DNA of 56,655 bases from a virus, in the IMG/VR virus record IMGVR_UViG_3300048033_000146, positions 1 to 56,655 of that record. One strand, written 5' to 3'. Made by a program: the position numbers and the translations under genes. The notes beneath the pieces are model-generated. The model had not been told where the DNA came from and did no database searches. It saw only the letters and a program-made list of their open reading frames with translations. This document shows, piece after piece, positions 47,503 to 56,279 of this stretch; the stretch's first letter is position 1; each line of letters begins with the position of its first letter.

Positions 47503-48355
47503 TGCCATCTCCAATATAAACGTAATCTACCAAGGGGGGGTTTAAAGCCTTAGAAGGTCTACTAGGTAGTGTTTGTAGACCAGTATGGCACTTATGCTTA
47601 AAGTTACAGAACTTACACTCTTGAGGCAGCACAAGGTTTCCTGTCTGCTTCTTATAGAATGTCTCTGGCTCTGCCTCAAAGCAACGCTCAAAAGGTGCAT
47701 CACTTTCAATGTAGTCTACTAGGGCTTCTATCTTTCCAAGCTCTTCATCTACATCAACACCTTCTGCAGGAACGTACTTAAACTCGCCATTAGCTTTGTT
47801 GACTACCCACCAACCGCCGACATCTTTACCTGCGCCCTGTGCGTAACCTACAAGCTGTGCGATATATCCAAACGCATCACCTGACTTGAGTGTTTCAAAG
47901 TTCTCAAACTTGTTGCGATAAGACCAAGGTGATGCAGACTTTACATCATCAATCTTACCATTAAGTTCCATATCATACTCGCCTTTGATCTCATGACCAT
48001 TGGAAAGCTTTAGTGTGCATTTGTCGTTATCTTTAAAGTCTACACCTGCTGCACGTAGCAACCCTTTGAACACAGCCTCAACAATATCGCCAAGTATCAT
48101 GTTCATCAAAAAGTGTGGTGGTAGAGGTGTCTTGTCTTCTGAGTCATTCTTCTCAAACCATAGCTGACACTTAGGCTTGCCAATGTTTGACATACGTAGA
48201 CGGAACGCATCCCGGGGACCGCTATCAAACTGCTTGTACAAAGCCGCCTCAACATCAGAGGCAACCTGTTGGGCTACCTCTTTTGACATTGTGGTTTCAC
48301 CTGCCATAGCTTTCTGCAAGAATGCAAAGACTGCTAATTCAGCTGGATGGTTCAT
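47495..48355 (-). CDS. Cas4/AddB-like PD-(D/E)XK nuclease with Fe-S cysteines
   Basis: The 286-residue product has the nuclease core GEYDME (Asp128) and DDVKS (Asp137, Lys139), with an upstream LGDIVEA motif I-like segment. Four Cys residues, at 63 and at 247, 250 and 256, match the layout of Fe-S-bound Cas4/AddB exonucleases. It probably acts as a recombination or DNA-end processing exonuclease beside the resolvase. The start overlaps the upstream stop (TAATG). Confidence 0.88.
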   Translation of the reverse strand: MNHPAELAVFAFLQKAMAGETTMSKEVAQQVASDVEAALYKQFDSGPRDAFRLRMSNIGKPKCQLWFEKNDSEDKTPLPPHFLMNMILGDIVEAVFKGLLRAAGVDFKDNDKCTLKLSNGHEIKGEYDMELNGKIDDVKSASPWSYRNKFENFETLKSGDAFGYIAQLVGYAQGAGKDVGGWWVVNKANGEFKYVPAEGVDVDEELGKIEALVDYIESDAPFERCFEAEPETFYKKQTGNLVLPQECKFCNFKHKCHTGLQTLPSRPSKALNPPLVDYVYIGDGNA

Positions 48356-49218
48356 TACTCTTCTACCTCTACGATAGATGCAACAAGTTCATTGTCGGCT
48401 GATGACAGACCATCGCCACTACGCTCATTATATTTATCCAAGATAGTTCCGTTGATGTACTCAATAAACTCTAGGAAGTTAGCTAGTGTTTCGTTGTCAT
48501 CACCACCAAGGTCAACCTTGTCACCCATGTCAGCAGCAATATAACCAAACGTAGCACCAGTAGGGATTTTACCCATAGCAGGTGATAGCTTAATTGTTGC
48601 CATAGGGGGCAGCATGTTCTGCTTGGCGATCTTGGCTAGTACAGCATCTAGAGCCTTTAGTGAGTCACGGTTCTTTACATCGAACACAAATGGTACATCC
48701 ACAAAGTCACCCGCTACTGGGTTACCCTGCGCGTCTACTGGGTTATCCAAAGTGACTAGGCCAAAGTAAACCTTAACACGTTTGACGCTACGGATCAGAG
48801 ACTTGGTTGCCTCTGGTAGTGCATTGAAATCTTCGATGTAACCAGATGGTCGGCCCAGGTTGACACCACCAATACTATCCTTAAGGTCACCGTTTAGTGA
48901 ATTAGATAGCACAGACTTTTCCATCTCGCCTGAGTCACCGTTCCAACGCTGCCACTGATTACGTACAGCAAACACACGGATAGATGCATTCTTACTGTAG
49001 ATTACGTTATCGCCTTGTGTAAGTTTGTATGCACCCTTTGGCATAACGGGTTTCATGAGGACATCCCCATTCACCTCTACTTCTTTTTCGATAACCTCTT
49101 GGTTAACATTTAGTCGTGCCACAGCAGGTGTAGCTGACTGGGCAGGGGTACTTGATACACCCATTAGTTCTGCCATTGATTGACCGCGTTCTGTTGCGAT
49201 TGCTAATTCATTACTCAT
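48355..49218 (-). CDS. Possible ssDNA-binding protein next to DNA polymerase
   Basis: The 287-residue product has a Shine-Dalgarno AGGAG and lies between the polymerase and nuclease genes. It has no catalytic motif; its middle is beta-rich with aromatic residues (SIRVFAVRNQWQRWNGDSGE, VKRVKVYFGLVTLD). The C-terminus is acidic (LSSADNELVASIVEVEE), as in single-strand DNA-binding proteins. That role is inferred from position and shape only. Confidence 0.7.
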   Translation of the reverse strand: MSNELAIATERGQSMAELMGVSSTPAQSATPAVARLNVNQEVIEKEVEVNGDVLMKPVMPKGAYKLTQGDNVIYSKNASIRVFAVRNQWQRWNGDSGEMEKSVLSNSLNGDLKDSIGGVNLGRPSGYIEDFNALPEATKSLIRSVKRVKVYFGLVTLDNPVDAQGNPVAGDFVDVPFVFDVKNRDSLKALDAVLAKIAKQNMLPPMATIKLSPAMGKIPTGATFGYIAADMGDKVDLGGDDNETLANFLEFIEYINGTILDKYNERSGDGLSSADNELVASIVEVEE

Positions 49219-49260
49219 TTATTTTCTCCTATGAGCAGTTTCGGAATCTGTAGTTATACA

Positions 49261-51324
49261 CTACACATCTACTGTGTCAAGCCAATTAGGACCAATCTTA
49301 GCCTCTAAAAGGAGTGGTACATTCATACGAATGCCATACACTTTTTCTACCATATCTGTCAACCCATCATTCATATCATTTACTAATTGTAATACAATAT
49401 CTTTCTCGTCTGGGTGTATGTCTACTACTACTGAGTCGTGGACAGTATTAACTATGCATGAGTAGTAAGGCTGTAGACGTTTATGCATTTCGTTAAGCAC
49501 CACAGGGACAACATCCCCGGTGGCAAAACCCTGTACTGGATAATTCTTGATGTTGGTGAAATGTGTTACACCGCCATTGGTTCTACGTTCTACATCAGGG
49601 AACGCATACTGCCGCCCAGAAATGTTGGTAATCTTGTTGAAGCGTAGTGCCTCTTCTGCCAAGTTCTGATGCCAAGCAGCTACGCCTTGGTACTTCTCAT
49701 TAAAGTGTTCATAGTAGGCTTTCTCCGCTTTGGAACGCCCGAACCCAGTAGCACCAAACAGCGGAGCAAAGGTATGTTCCTTGGCTTCCTGACGTGTGGT
49801 GTACTGACCTGCATCAGAGATAACCTTGGCTGTATAGCTGTGTACGTCAAACCCTGTAGCAATTTCTTCCATAGCAACCTCATCCTGTGCTAGGAATGCA
49901 GCGGTACGAAACTCTAACTGTGCAAAGTCGGCTTCCATGATGTAGCCGCCATCCCAACGTGACACAAATACTTTCTTCACAGGGAATGTGTTACCACGTG
50001 GCATGTTCTGCATATTAGGATCGCGTCCAGAGAAGCGGCCTGTAGCTGTGATATGCTGCGTCAGGTTAACGTGCAGTATGCCATTCTCTTTTGTGTGTAG
50101 CTCAATAGAATTCACAAAGTTAGAGATGTAGCTGTTGACTGCATTCAAACGTTTCATGTCTGTCAGCAAGTCGATAGCGTCCTGCATGTTATTATTCTTT
50201 GCTGTAGCAATCAGAACGTCTAGCTCTTTCTTACCTGTGTTGAAACCGTTGTCACTAGCCCAGTCTTTGTTAGGTGGAAAGAACCCAAGCCCTGCCATCT
50301 TGTTCGTCTTACGTAGTTGGTAGCCACGTGCATCACAGTCCTTACATTTGTTAGGTTTAGCAAACTTTGTGCCATCCTTCTTTACCTTAAATGTTTTACC
50401 CTGACCCTCACATGTAGGACAGGTGAAAGCTTCTGTCTTACGGATCAGAGTAGAGTTAGCTTCGACAGTCTTCTTGAACTCTTTAGCGTCCTTCACGAAT
50501 GTGAATAGACCCTTCCAGTCCTTCTTGTTATTCATCTCACGTGAGAAGATAACCTTAGACTTCTGCTCTGATGAACGTAGGTTGATAGGTGTGTCGCCCA
50601 TAAGGTCACGTATCTTATCTTGTAGCCTTGTTTCAATCGTAGCACGTTCATGCTCGAACTCTTGACGCACATCTTCTAGTACATCTAAGTCTACTTTAAC
50701 TCCTGACATGTACATTTCTGTGAGGGTTTTACAGGTGTCGAAGGTAACTTGTCTAACGTTATGAAGGGACTGACTGTCGGATTGGGCAAAGTCACGCTCT
50801 TGTTGGTGGAACAACTCACTAGTTGTGAGCAGATCAGCCCGAAGATAAAGGCTGAGAGAAGAGAGATCGGTTTCATTGGTATTGATTCCTTTCTTGAGGC
50901 ACGTTGATAGGTAGTCCTCTTTCTGTTCTGCCAAACCTCTACGTTCAGCAGCAGCCCCAAGTCCAACAGGGTTACGCTGCCCACGGTCTAGTAAGTATTC
51001 AGAAAGCATCGTGTCATAGACTGGGCCATCATAGACAAACCCACATTCCCACAGCCACATCATATCGAACTTGGCATTGTGGATGATAAGTAAAGACGTT
51101 TTATCTAATATGGCCTGTACGAATGCACGGCCTGAACCATCAATATCTTTCTCTTCATTGTGATCTAGGTTGATGATATGCAATTCATCTGTGTTGTCTG
51201 CATTAGCCATACCAACCTGAGTAAGGCTGTTATCCTTCTCATATGGATCGTTAAAGATTACAGACTTACCCTTGGCATTCTCTCGCCATGTCACACTAGT
51301 TTCTACGTCTAATACTACTCTCAT
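49261..51324 (-). CDS. polA: Family A DNA polymerase with DnaJ-like zinc finger
   Basis: The 687-residue product replicates the phage genome. The start MRVVLDVETS has GAGAGGG upstream. The 3'-5' exonuclease shows D6/E8, D87 and Y160-x3-D164. Two CxxC pairs (C302/C305, C327/C330) in CPTCEGQG and CKDCDARG form a DnaJ-like zinc finger inserted before the polymerase domain, the hallmark of HMO-2011-type phages. Polymerase motif A has D466, motif B R511-x3-K515-x3-F519 (F at the position equal to E. coli 762) and motif C has H629-D630-S631. Confidence 0.95.
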   Translation of the reverse strand: MRVVLDVETSVTWRENAKGKSVIFNDPYEKDNSLTQVGMANADNTDELHIINLDHNEEKDIDGSGRAFVQAILDKTSLLIIHNAKFDMMWLWECGFVYDGPVYDTMLSEYLLDRGQRNPVGLGAAAERRGLAEQKEDYLSTCLKKGINTNETDLSSLSLYLRADLLTTSELFHQQERDFAQSDSQSLHNVRQVTFDTCKTLTEMYMSGVKVDLDVLEDVRQEFEHERATIETRLQDKIRDLMGDTPINLRSSEQKSKVIFSREMNNKKDWKGLFTFVKDAKEFKKTVEANSTLIRKTEAFTCPTCEGQGKTFKVKKDGTKFAKPNKCKDCDARGYQLRKTNKMAGLGFFPPNKDWASDNGFNTGKKELDVLIATAKNNNMQDAIDLLTDMKRLNAVNSYISNFVNSIELHTKENGILHVNLTQHITATGRFSGRDPNMQNMPRGNTFPVKKVFVSRWDGGYIMEADFAQLEFRTAAFLAQDEVAMEEIATGFDVHSYTAKVISDAGQYTTRQEAKEHTFAPLFGATGFGRSKAEKAYYEHFNEKYQGVAAWHQNLAEEALRFNKITNISGRQYAFPDVERRTNGGVTHFTNIKNYPVQGFATGDVVPVVLNEMHKRLQPYYSCIVNTVHDSVVVDIHPDEKDIVLQLVNDMNDGLTDMVEKVYGIRMNVPLLLEAKIGPNWLDTVDV

Positions 51325-51334
51325 GTACCCTCTC

Positions 51335-52555
51335 TTACGCGCGGAATATCGCACGATCACCGTCTAGCATACAAACTACACGTCCGTCAAACCCATTAAT
51401 CTTGTTCTTCGCAAAATTGATATGGCGTTCTGGGTTGATGCCCTCACCCTCAACATCTTTAGTCTTGGCGATCAGTAGCATCAAATCTGCTTCTGCTGCC
51501 TTACCTGTCTTCGATCCTTCCATCATAGACTGATCTAGGTCTACCCGCCCCTCTGCTACGGCTGATAGCTGTGACATCCACAGAACAACACAGTCGTACT
51601 GCTTGGCTATGTTACGTGCATGAATGGCTGCTGCCTTTAGCGTCAGGTCTGTGCGTTCACTTGAGCTATCAGCAAACTTATCACCCATGTCTAGAATCAA
51701 CACGTCAGGCTTGGAATGCTTGACTACTGACTCAACCCATTTCATGTCTTTACCTGTACTGTCTTTGATACGCACATTCTCTTTTACAATGTCATAACGT
51801 TTACGTGCCAATACAGGGTTCTCACGTATCTCTTTCATGTTCATGTTAGAAGCGGCACATAGGTAGCGAGATGCGACACGTGTATACTTCTCTTCGTTAC
51901 ACAACACTACTACCTTGGCACCTTGATGCGCCCAACCACCCTCTGCTGCTACCAGAGAGGCATGAAAGCTAGTTTTACCAGTATTAGGACGAGCACCAAC
52001 CACCACAAGATGCCCACCAGTAACCCCTTCCACTTTTTTAGTGAGAGTTGGAATGTTAAACTTCCATTGTGCTTCCAGATCAGCGGCATCAAGTAGAGTG
52101 TCAAAGCTATGGTCATCCCACTCAACACGGACATCAGGAGTAAAATCATCTTTGTAATCCTCTAGTAATCGACGCAGAGGTTCGAGCGTATCTAGTGATC
52201 CGTTGACACACTCGAAACCTATGTTCGCTATCTTCTCACCCAAGAATTGTTGGAACATCTTTGAGAATGTATCCGAAGCAATTTCAGGATTGATTGGCTC
52301 AATAATATCTAACTTCTTGAACATATCATCATATGTACTTTTGTTAGCTGTAGTGAGCGTTTGGTTTTGTGTAAGAAACACAGCCTGTAAATCCTGTGGT
52401 GTCAGGTCTGTATCATACTGTTCCATAGCACCATCAAGAGCTTGCTTGATCTTACGCACGTCCTTTGTGAATAGTTCGTTGCGTGATAGCAGGTTCTTGT
52501 GCTGCTCATAAAACTCTTTGTTTAGTAGTGATTTAATTAGACCCAGTTCGATCAT
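51335..52555 (-). CDS. DnaB-like replicative helicase
   Basis: The 406-residue product has Walker A GARPNTGKTS at residues 187-196, a DnaB-type VVVLCNEEKYTRVASRYLCA segment, Walker B VLILDMGDKF and VVLWMSQLSAVAEGR, plus a final arginine-containing loop (INFAKNKINGFDGR). It is the RecA-fold helicase that unwinds DNA ahead of the polymerase. The N-terminal ~160 residues are helical and probably bind the primase or polymerase. No primase domain is fused; the primase is the gene at 54529. Confidence 0.93.
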   Translation of the reverse strand: MIELGLIKSLLNKEFYEQHKNLLSRNELFTKDVRKIKQALDGAMEQYDTDLTPQDLQAVFLTQNQTLTTANKSTYDDMFKKLDIIEPINPEIASDTFSKMFQQFLGEKIANIGFECVNGSLDTLEPLRRLLEDYKDDFTPDVRVEWDDHSFDTLLDAADLEAQWKFNIPTLTKKVEGVTGGHLVVVGARPNTGKTSFHASLVAAEGGWAHQGAKVVVLCNEEKYTRVASRYLCAASNMNMKEIRENPVLARKRYDIVKENVRIKDSTGKDMKWVESVVKHSKPDVLILDMGDKFADSSSERTDLTLKAAAIHARNIAKQYDCVVLWMSQLSAVAEGRVDLDQSMMEGSKTGKAAEADLMLLIAKTKDVEGEGINPERHINFAKNKINGFDGRVVCMLDGDRAIFRA

Positions 52556-52727
52556 CTTCGTTCCCTCGTAACATTTTAATTAGTGCCTCAAGACTAGCCA
52601 AAGGCCACAGTACTGCAAATAGAATACGGCCCCACCCACTGCCCTCTTCTACTTCTTCTGTTATGTATAGTAACAAGGGCATAGCAAAGATATACATAAA
52701 CAATGCCCCTGTAATGTAATCAATCAT
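52533..52727 (-). CDS. Small two-helix membrane protein
   Basis: The 64-residue product has two membrane segments (YITGALFMYIFAMPLLLYI and ILFAVLWPLASLEALI) joined by an acidic loop (TEEVEEGSGWG), and ends in a charged tail. It overlaps both neighbours. It may be an early membrane protein, perhaps involved in anchoring replication or excluding other phages, but this is guesswork. Confidence 0.7.
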   Translation of the reverse strand: MIDYITGALFMYIFAMPLLLYITEEVEEGSGWGRILFAVLWPLASLEALIKMLRGNEDDRTGSN

Positions 52728-52963
52728 AGCTCACCCTTCATTACTACCTTATGCATTCCTTCTGTACTATTTAAGGATGCCAATATTTCTACAAGCTGTG
52801 CGTATGTCAGTATGATCATATCATAGGTGTTAGCATCAGAGTCAAACTGTCGAATGAACACCTCGCTATCATCGCCTATGATAACCTCTACATCATCATA
52901 CATCCCTGTATCATCTAGAACAGTAATGATAGATGCATCACTCTCAAACTCAACCGTGAACAT
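52724..52963 (-). CDS. Hypothetical acidic protein, 79 aa
   Basis: The start MFTVEFESDASIITVLDDTG has GAGG upstream. The product is acidic and beta-rich (VEVIIGDDSEVFIRQFDSDA), with a C-terminal helix (TYAQLVEILASLN). The pattern fits small phage proteins that are unannotated. The function is unknown. Confidence 0.75.
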   Translation of the reverse strand: MFTVEFESDASIITVLDDTGMYDDVEVIIGDDSEVFIRQFDSDANTYDMIILTYAQLVEILASLNSTEGMHKVVMKGEL

Positions 52964-53198
52964 TGTTAGCCTCATCACGCTCCAAAGATGCTTTACGTTC
53001 TTTGTCCGTCATTGGTTTGATCTGTTTGGTTTCGTAATCCACAACGACTGCTGTGTTCCAGTTATCCTGTTCAGCCCGGGCTTCTTCTAGTGTATCGAAT
53101 AGACGTGGCTCCGGAAAGTTGTGAAACTGTGTTGGGTTCTCTGGTACATACATCCAGTCACCATCAACGTCGATCATTAGTGCATATTTTTTAGTCAT
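52950..53198 (-). CDS. Hypothetical protein, 82 aa
   Basis: The start MTKKYALMIDVDGDWMYVPE is preceded by GGAG; a longer ATG at 53210 is less likely. The middle 'FDTLEEARAEQDNWNTAVVVDYE' and end 'IKPMTDKERKASLERD' follow a repeated phage pattern of a beta-strand, an 'EEA..e...wnta.vv' helix and a charged tail. No family function is known. Confidence 0.75.
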   Translation of the reverse strand: MTKKYALMIDVDGDWMYVPENPTQFHNFPEPRLFDTLEEARAEQDNWNTAVVVDYETKQIKPMTDKERKASLERDEANNVHG

Positions 53199-53415
53199 TG
53201 TTTTCTCCAAATTTGTATTCTGTAAGACCCATGTTTTCTTCTATGAAGTCATACACTTTTTGTATGTCCATCTGTGCTGCTGCACAATAGATTACTAGCT
53301 TTAGACCTTCCTCTGCTAACATACCTCTTGTGTCGCTGTCAAAGTGAAACTGATAGGTTGCGCTACCATCCTCATGTTCTTCTACGGTTTCTACACCAAG
53401 CATACCACTCATCAT
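53191..53415 (-). CDS. Hypothetical protein, 74 aa
   Basis: The ATG at 53415 overlaps the thyX stop as ATGA. The product starts MMSGMLGVETVEEHEDGSAT and has a strand (YQFHFDSDTRGM), a helix (LAEEGLKLVIYCAAAQMDIQ) and an acidic end. I recognise no family. It is coupled to its neighbours on both sides. Confidence 0.7.
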   Translation of the reverse strand: MMSGMLGVETVEEHEDGSATYQFHFDSDTRGMLAEEGLKLVIYCAAAQMDIQKVYDFIEENMGLTEYKFGENND

Positions 53416-54038
53416 TCTGCATACATCCTTAGTGCTTCCCATGATACAGGGAATAGTGACATCATTTGGTCTTCTACTAACTCTGCTACCTCGCGTGACT
53501 CTGCCTGTGTGTCAGGCTTACAGCGTAGGTGACACATATCAGCAAACGCATCTAGCGATCCAGACCAATACCACTCAGTCATCATTGACTGTGGCAATAC
53601 CATACGTGCTTGCTCTGGACAGACACCTTCATCTAGTAGCTGACGATATAAGTTAAGTGTCTTTGTGTTATGATAGATCAGATTAGCATTACTCTGCACA
53701 GTACCTTCACTACCCTGCTTCTTATCTGCACTACGCCCACGCCATTCGTCAGGTGAGTAGAACGCAGGTTCTTCATCTACATAGCGGCGACTGATCTCAT
53801 TCCAACGTAGGAACTTATGCTTGACTAGCTGTCGTGCTACAAAGACTGGAGCGCGTACATGAAAAGAAGCAAAGCAATGCCCAAAAGGAGAAGTATGCCG
53901 ATGCCTTGCAAGGTAACGAATAAGTCGGCTATCTTTCTCATCATCAAAGCTCTCCTGTGATTTACCGAATGACACACGGGCTGCGTTGACTACAGATAAG
54001 TCGCTGCCCATGTGGTCTATGTATGTTACATCAATCAT
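53412..54038 (-). CDS. thyX: Flavin-dependent thymidylate synthase
   Basis: The 208-residue product makes dTMP from dUMP using FAD. It has RHRHTSPFGHC (residues 45-55), and the ThyX signature R-H-R-x7-S appears as K73-H74-K75-x7-S83, with NEIS and RRYV around it. Later it has VCPEQARMVLPQSMMTEWYW. The Arg-to-Lys changes in the signature are conservative. It complements nrdJ and mazG in supplying phage DNA precursors. Confidence 0.93.
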   Translation of the reverse strand: MIDVTYIDHMGSDLSVVNAARVSFGKSQESFDDEKDSRLIRYLARHRHTSPFGHCFASFHVRAPVFVARQLVKHKFLRWNEISRRYVDEEPAFYSPDEWRGRSADKKQGSEGTVQSNANLIYHNTKTLNLYRQLLDEGVCPEQARMVLPQSMMTEWYWSGSLDAFADMCHLRCKPDTQAESREVAELVEDQMMSLFPVSWEALRMYAE

Positions 54039-54532
54039 CTATACTTTCTCCTTTGGTTCTCGTTTTGAGAAACCCATTCCAAGTTTTCAATACTGTAGTC
54101 CAGTTTATCACCATTTATATGATCAACTACTATGTTAAAGTTTTGATCTGCGTTATGAATGAAACACCAAGCAAACAGTTTGTGTGCGCCCATAGTTACT
54201 TTAGGTCTACCTGCATTGGTGTTAACTAGAGTAACATCTACAGAAGGATAATGACCCCTGCTAGTATGTATAGTTATCTCTTTACCTGTGTAAGTATTAA
54301 CCAAGTAAGGAAATATGGGATCAGGGTATTTATCTCTAAGCGGATGATATGCACCAGTTTTATAAGCTATAAGCTTACCCTCTGGTGCTAACAACACCAA
54401 GTCCATAGCACGTTTGATGTCTGTTTTCTGTTGCGTGTCTGGTATAATATCACATGATAAGTTAGATAAATCTACAAACTCTGTATCTATCTCTCTTCTT
54501 TCCACGTCGATAAAAAAGTCTAGCTGTGTCAT
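54035..54532 (-). CDS. Free-standing HNH endonuclease
   Basis: The 165-residue product has VTMGAHKLFAWCFI followed by VVDHINGDKLDYSIENLEWV, and SQNENQRR at the C-terminus. This is a complete HNH_3-type motif as in homing endonucleases of phages. It sits between the primase and thyX genes and overlaps both by 4 bases, so it may be an intact inserted element that has adapted to the operon. The N-terminal 90 residues probably bind DNA. Confidence 0.88.
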   Translation of the reverse strand: MTQLDFFIDVERREIDTEFVDLSNLSCDIIPDTQQKTDIKRAMDLVLLAPEGKLIAYKTGAYHPLRDKYPDPIFPYLVNTYTGKEITIHTSRGHYPSVDVTLVNTNAGRPKVTMGAHKLFAWCFIHNADQNFNIVVDHINGDKLDYSIENLEWVSQNENQRRKYR

Positions 54533-55320
54533 ACTAGCATGTCCTTTAGTTTTTCCATGTCTGTATCGACACGGTACTTGATGTCATCAAACAGAGACAG
54601 AGCTTTAGTTGGCACACCTGTCCACTGTTCGATCTCTCTCCGATACTGTATAGTCTTTTTAGCAGCATCAGGATCAAGAGCAATAATAACTTTATTATAC
54701 TCTCGAATTTTTTCAAGGTGGTTTGTTGTTAGCTGAGTGCCAAGAATAGCCATGCTAGTTATATCAGGAAACTCTTGCCATGCAACAATAGCTGACACAA
54801 CATCCTCAACAATTAGCAATTTACTACCTGAACCCATAGTGAAATAGTTAGCTTCACCACTATAGCGATACCACTTTGGAAATCTTTTCTTACCAACCGC
54901 ACGTCCGATTGCATCAATGATGCGGCCCTTGTGCTTTATAGGGAACACAACACGTTCATCTTTTACATCATACAGCAGACCGCCTACGGCTAGGCCATAG
55001 CGTTTGGTGAAGCGGTGAAACTTATCATGAAATCCTGTAGGCTTTACCACATATACAGGTATCTCCATAGTCTCAGCTTCCTGTTGTCTAGTTTGCTTTA
55101 CGGTTTTATTCATCAGGTTCATAATCTCTTCTGCGGTCATGTCTGTGTCATGAATGCCTGACACATGACAGTCCATCTTATAGCAATTCCATTTTAATGC
55201 CCCGCCACCTATCGTAGCTGTGTAAGTATTCTTGCCACCACAGAAGGGACAGTCGCCACGGTAATCACCATGTGTGGTTAGGTCAGAGGCAAACGCTCTT
55301 TGTTTCTGCCAACTAGTCAT
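54529..55320 (-). CDS. TOPRIM primase with zinc finger
   Basis: The 263-residue product has a zinc-finger C24-x2-C27 and C46-x4-C51 (CPFCGG...CYKMDC) and a TOPRIM domain with LLIVEDVVSA (Glu172) and IIALDPDA (Asp216, Asp218). This is the T7 gp4 primase-half arrangement without the helicase domain. It makes RNA primers for lagging-strand synthesis and likely works with the separate DnaB-like helicase at 51335. Confidence 0.92.
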   Translation of the reverse strand: MTSWQKQRAFASDLTTHGDYRGDCPFCGGKNTYTATIGGGALKWNCYKMDCHVSGIHDTDMTAEEIMNLMNKTVKQTRQQEAETMEIPVYVVKPTGFHDKFHRFTKRYGLAVGGLLYDVKDERVVFPIKHKGRIIDAIGRAVGKKRFPKWYRYSGEANYFTMGSGSKLLIVEDVVSAIVAWQEFPDITSMAILGTQLTTNHLEKIREYNKVIIALDPDAAKKTIQYRREIEQWTGVPTKALSLFDDIKYRVDTDMEKLKDMLV

Positions 55321-56206
55321 CGCTTTCTATTCCTCTTGCTGCTAGTGCGTTTGATGCACCAGTAAATGTATTCACTAGATAAGGCTTTACACTACTGGGG
55401 TTCTGGTGTCCAGAGAATTGCATAATGCCAACCAAATCCACCCCTGCTTCTACTGCTTCTGTGATAGCTGTGCGGCGTAAGTCCTGCGCATTTAGTTCAC
55501 GCGGTAGGTTAGCTTCGTCTAGTACTTCGTTGATTGCAGGGGCTATTTCCTGTTCTTGGTAAGCTCGGATGAGGCCACGTTTGATGTTGTACTTGGGTGC
55601 AACGACATCCTGAAAACCAAACATCTCTTTCTGTTGGCGTAGCATGTTGCACAAATTCTGACTGATAGGCAGATGCACCTCTGCGTTCCGCTTAGATTGC
55701 GTCAGGTCTGTGCGGCATTGATCTAGGTCTACATAGTCCCACGTTAGCTTACGCATATCACCAACACGCTGACCCCACTCATACGCCATATGTACTAGCA
55801 GCCCGATACCGTGCCAACGTTCTTGGCTGTAGGCTGTGGACAAGAATGATTTAACCTGATCACGTGTCCATAGTTGTCTGCGTGGCTTGGTTTGGATCGT
55901 TTTAATGACGCGCACAGGATCATGCATAACCATGTCATGACGCAGGGCGTGTTTCCAAGCGACAGACAGGGATTGTTTCATGTAGTTGGCTGATCGAATG
56001 CCATACTGATCTACCCACATCTCATAAGCTCTGTTGAGCATCCCTGCTTTGATGTCTTGTAGGTTTGTATTGCCTAGAAGCTTGTACCCTACCTTGGTTT
56101 CAGATACCCGCATCAGGTGACGCTCATATTGGCTCTGAGTGCTACCCTTCAGGCGTTTGAATGGGTGGCTGTTCAGGTACTCTTCTATCAGTTTCTTCAG
56201 TTTCAT
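55313..56206 (-). CDS. int: Tyrosine recombinase (integrase family)
   Basis: The 297-residue product has an N-terminal SAM-like core-binding region and a C-terminal catalytic domain with R147, K172, R244, H267 and nucleophile Y276. The expected His of the HxxR box is Gln241 (QDLRRT instead of HDLRRT). It would cut and rejoin DNA at a specific site, either to integrate or to resolve concatemers. The altered residue may change activity. No attachment site was identified. AGGGAC precedes the start. Confidence 0.9.
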   Translation of the reverse strand: MKLKKLIEEYLNSHPFKRLKGSTQSQYERHLMRVSETKVGYKLLGNTNLQDIKAGMLNRAYEMWVDQYGIRSANYMKQSLSVAWKHALRHDMVMHDPVRVIKTIQTKPRRQLWTRDQVKSFLSTAYSQERWHGIGLLVHMAYEWGQRVGDMRKLTWDYVDLDQCRTDLTQSKRNAEVHLPISQNLCNMLRQQKEMFGFQDVVAPKYNIKRGLIRAYQEQEIAPAINEVLDEANLPRELNAQDLRRTAITEAVEAGVDLVGIMQFSGHQNPSSVKPYLVNTFTGASNALAARGIESDD

Positions 56207-56279
56207 TTAGTCCCTCTCTCATTCGCCCCACCCAATGTGTTACATCATCGAATGGGGTGTTGTTATCAATAGGCCACAT
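56142..56279 (-). CDS. Possible small protein overlapping integrase start, 45 aa
   Basis: A reverse-strand ORF runs from ATG 56279 to TAG 56142-56144. The product begins MWPIDNNTPFDDVTHWVGRM and continues REGLNETEETDRRVPEQPPI. The first half looks like real protein. The second half overlaps the integrase 5' end by 65 bases in another frame and may be read only by chance. No Shine-Dalgarno is clear. Confidence 0.4.
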   Translation of the reverse strand: MWPIDNNTPFDDVTHWVGRMREGLNETEETDRRVPEQPPIQTPEG

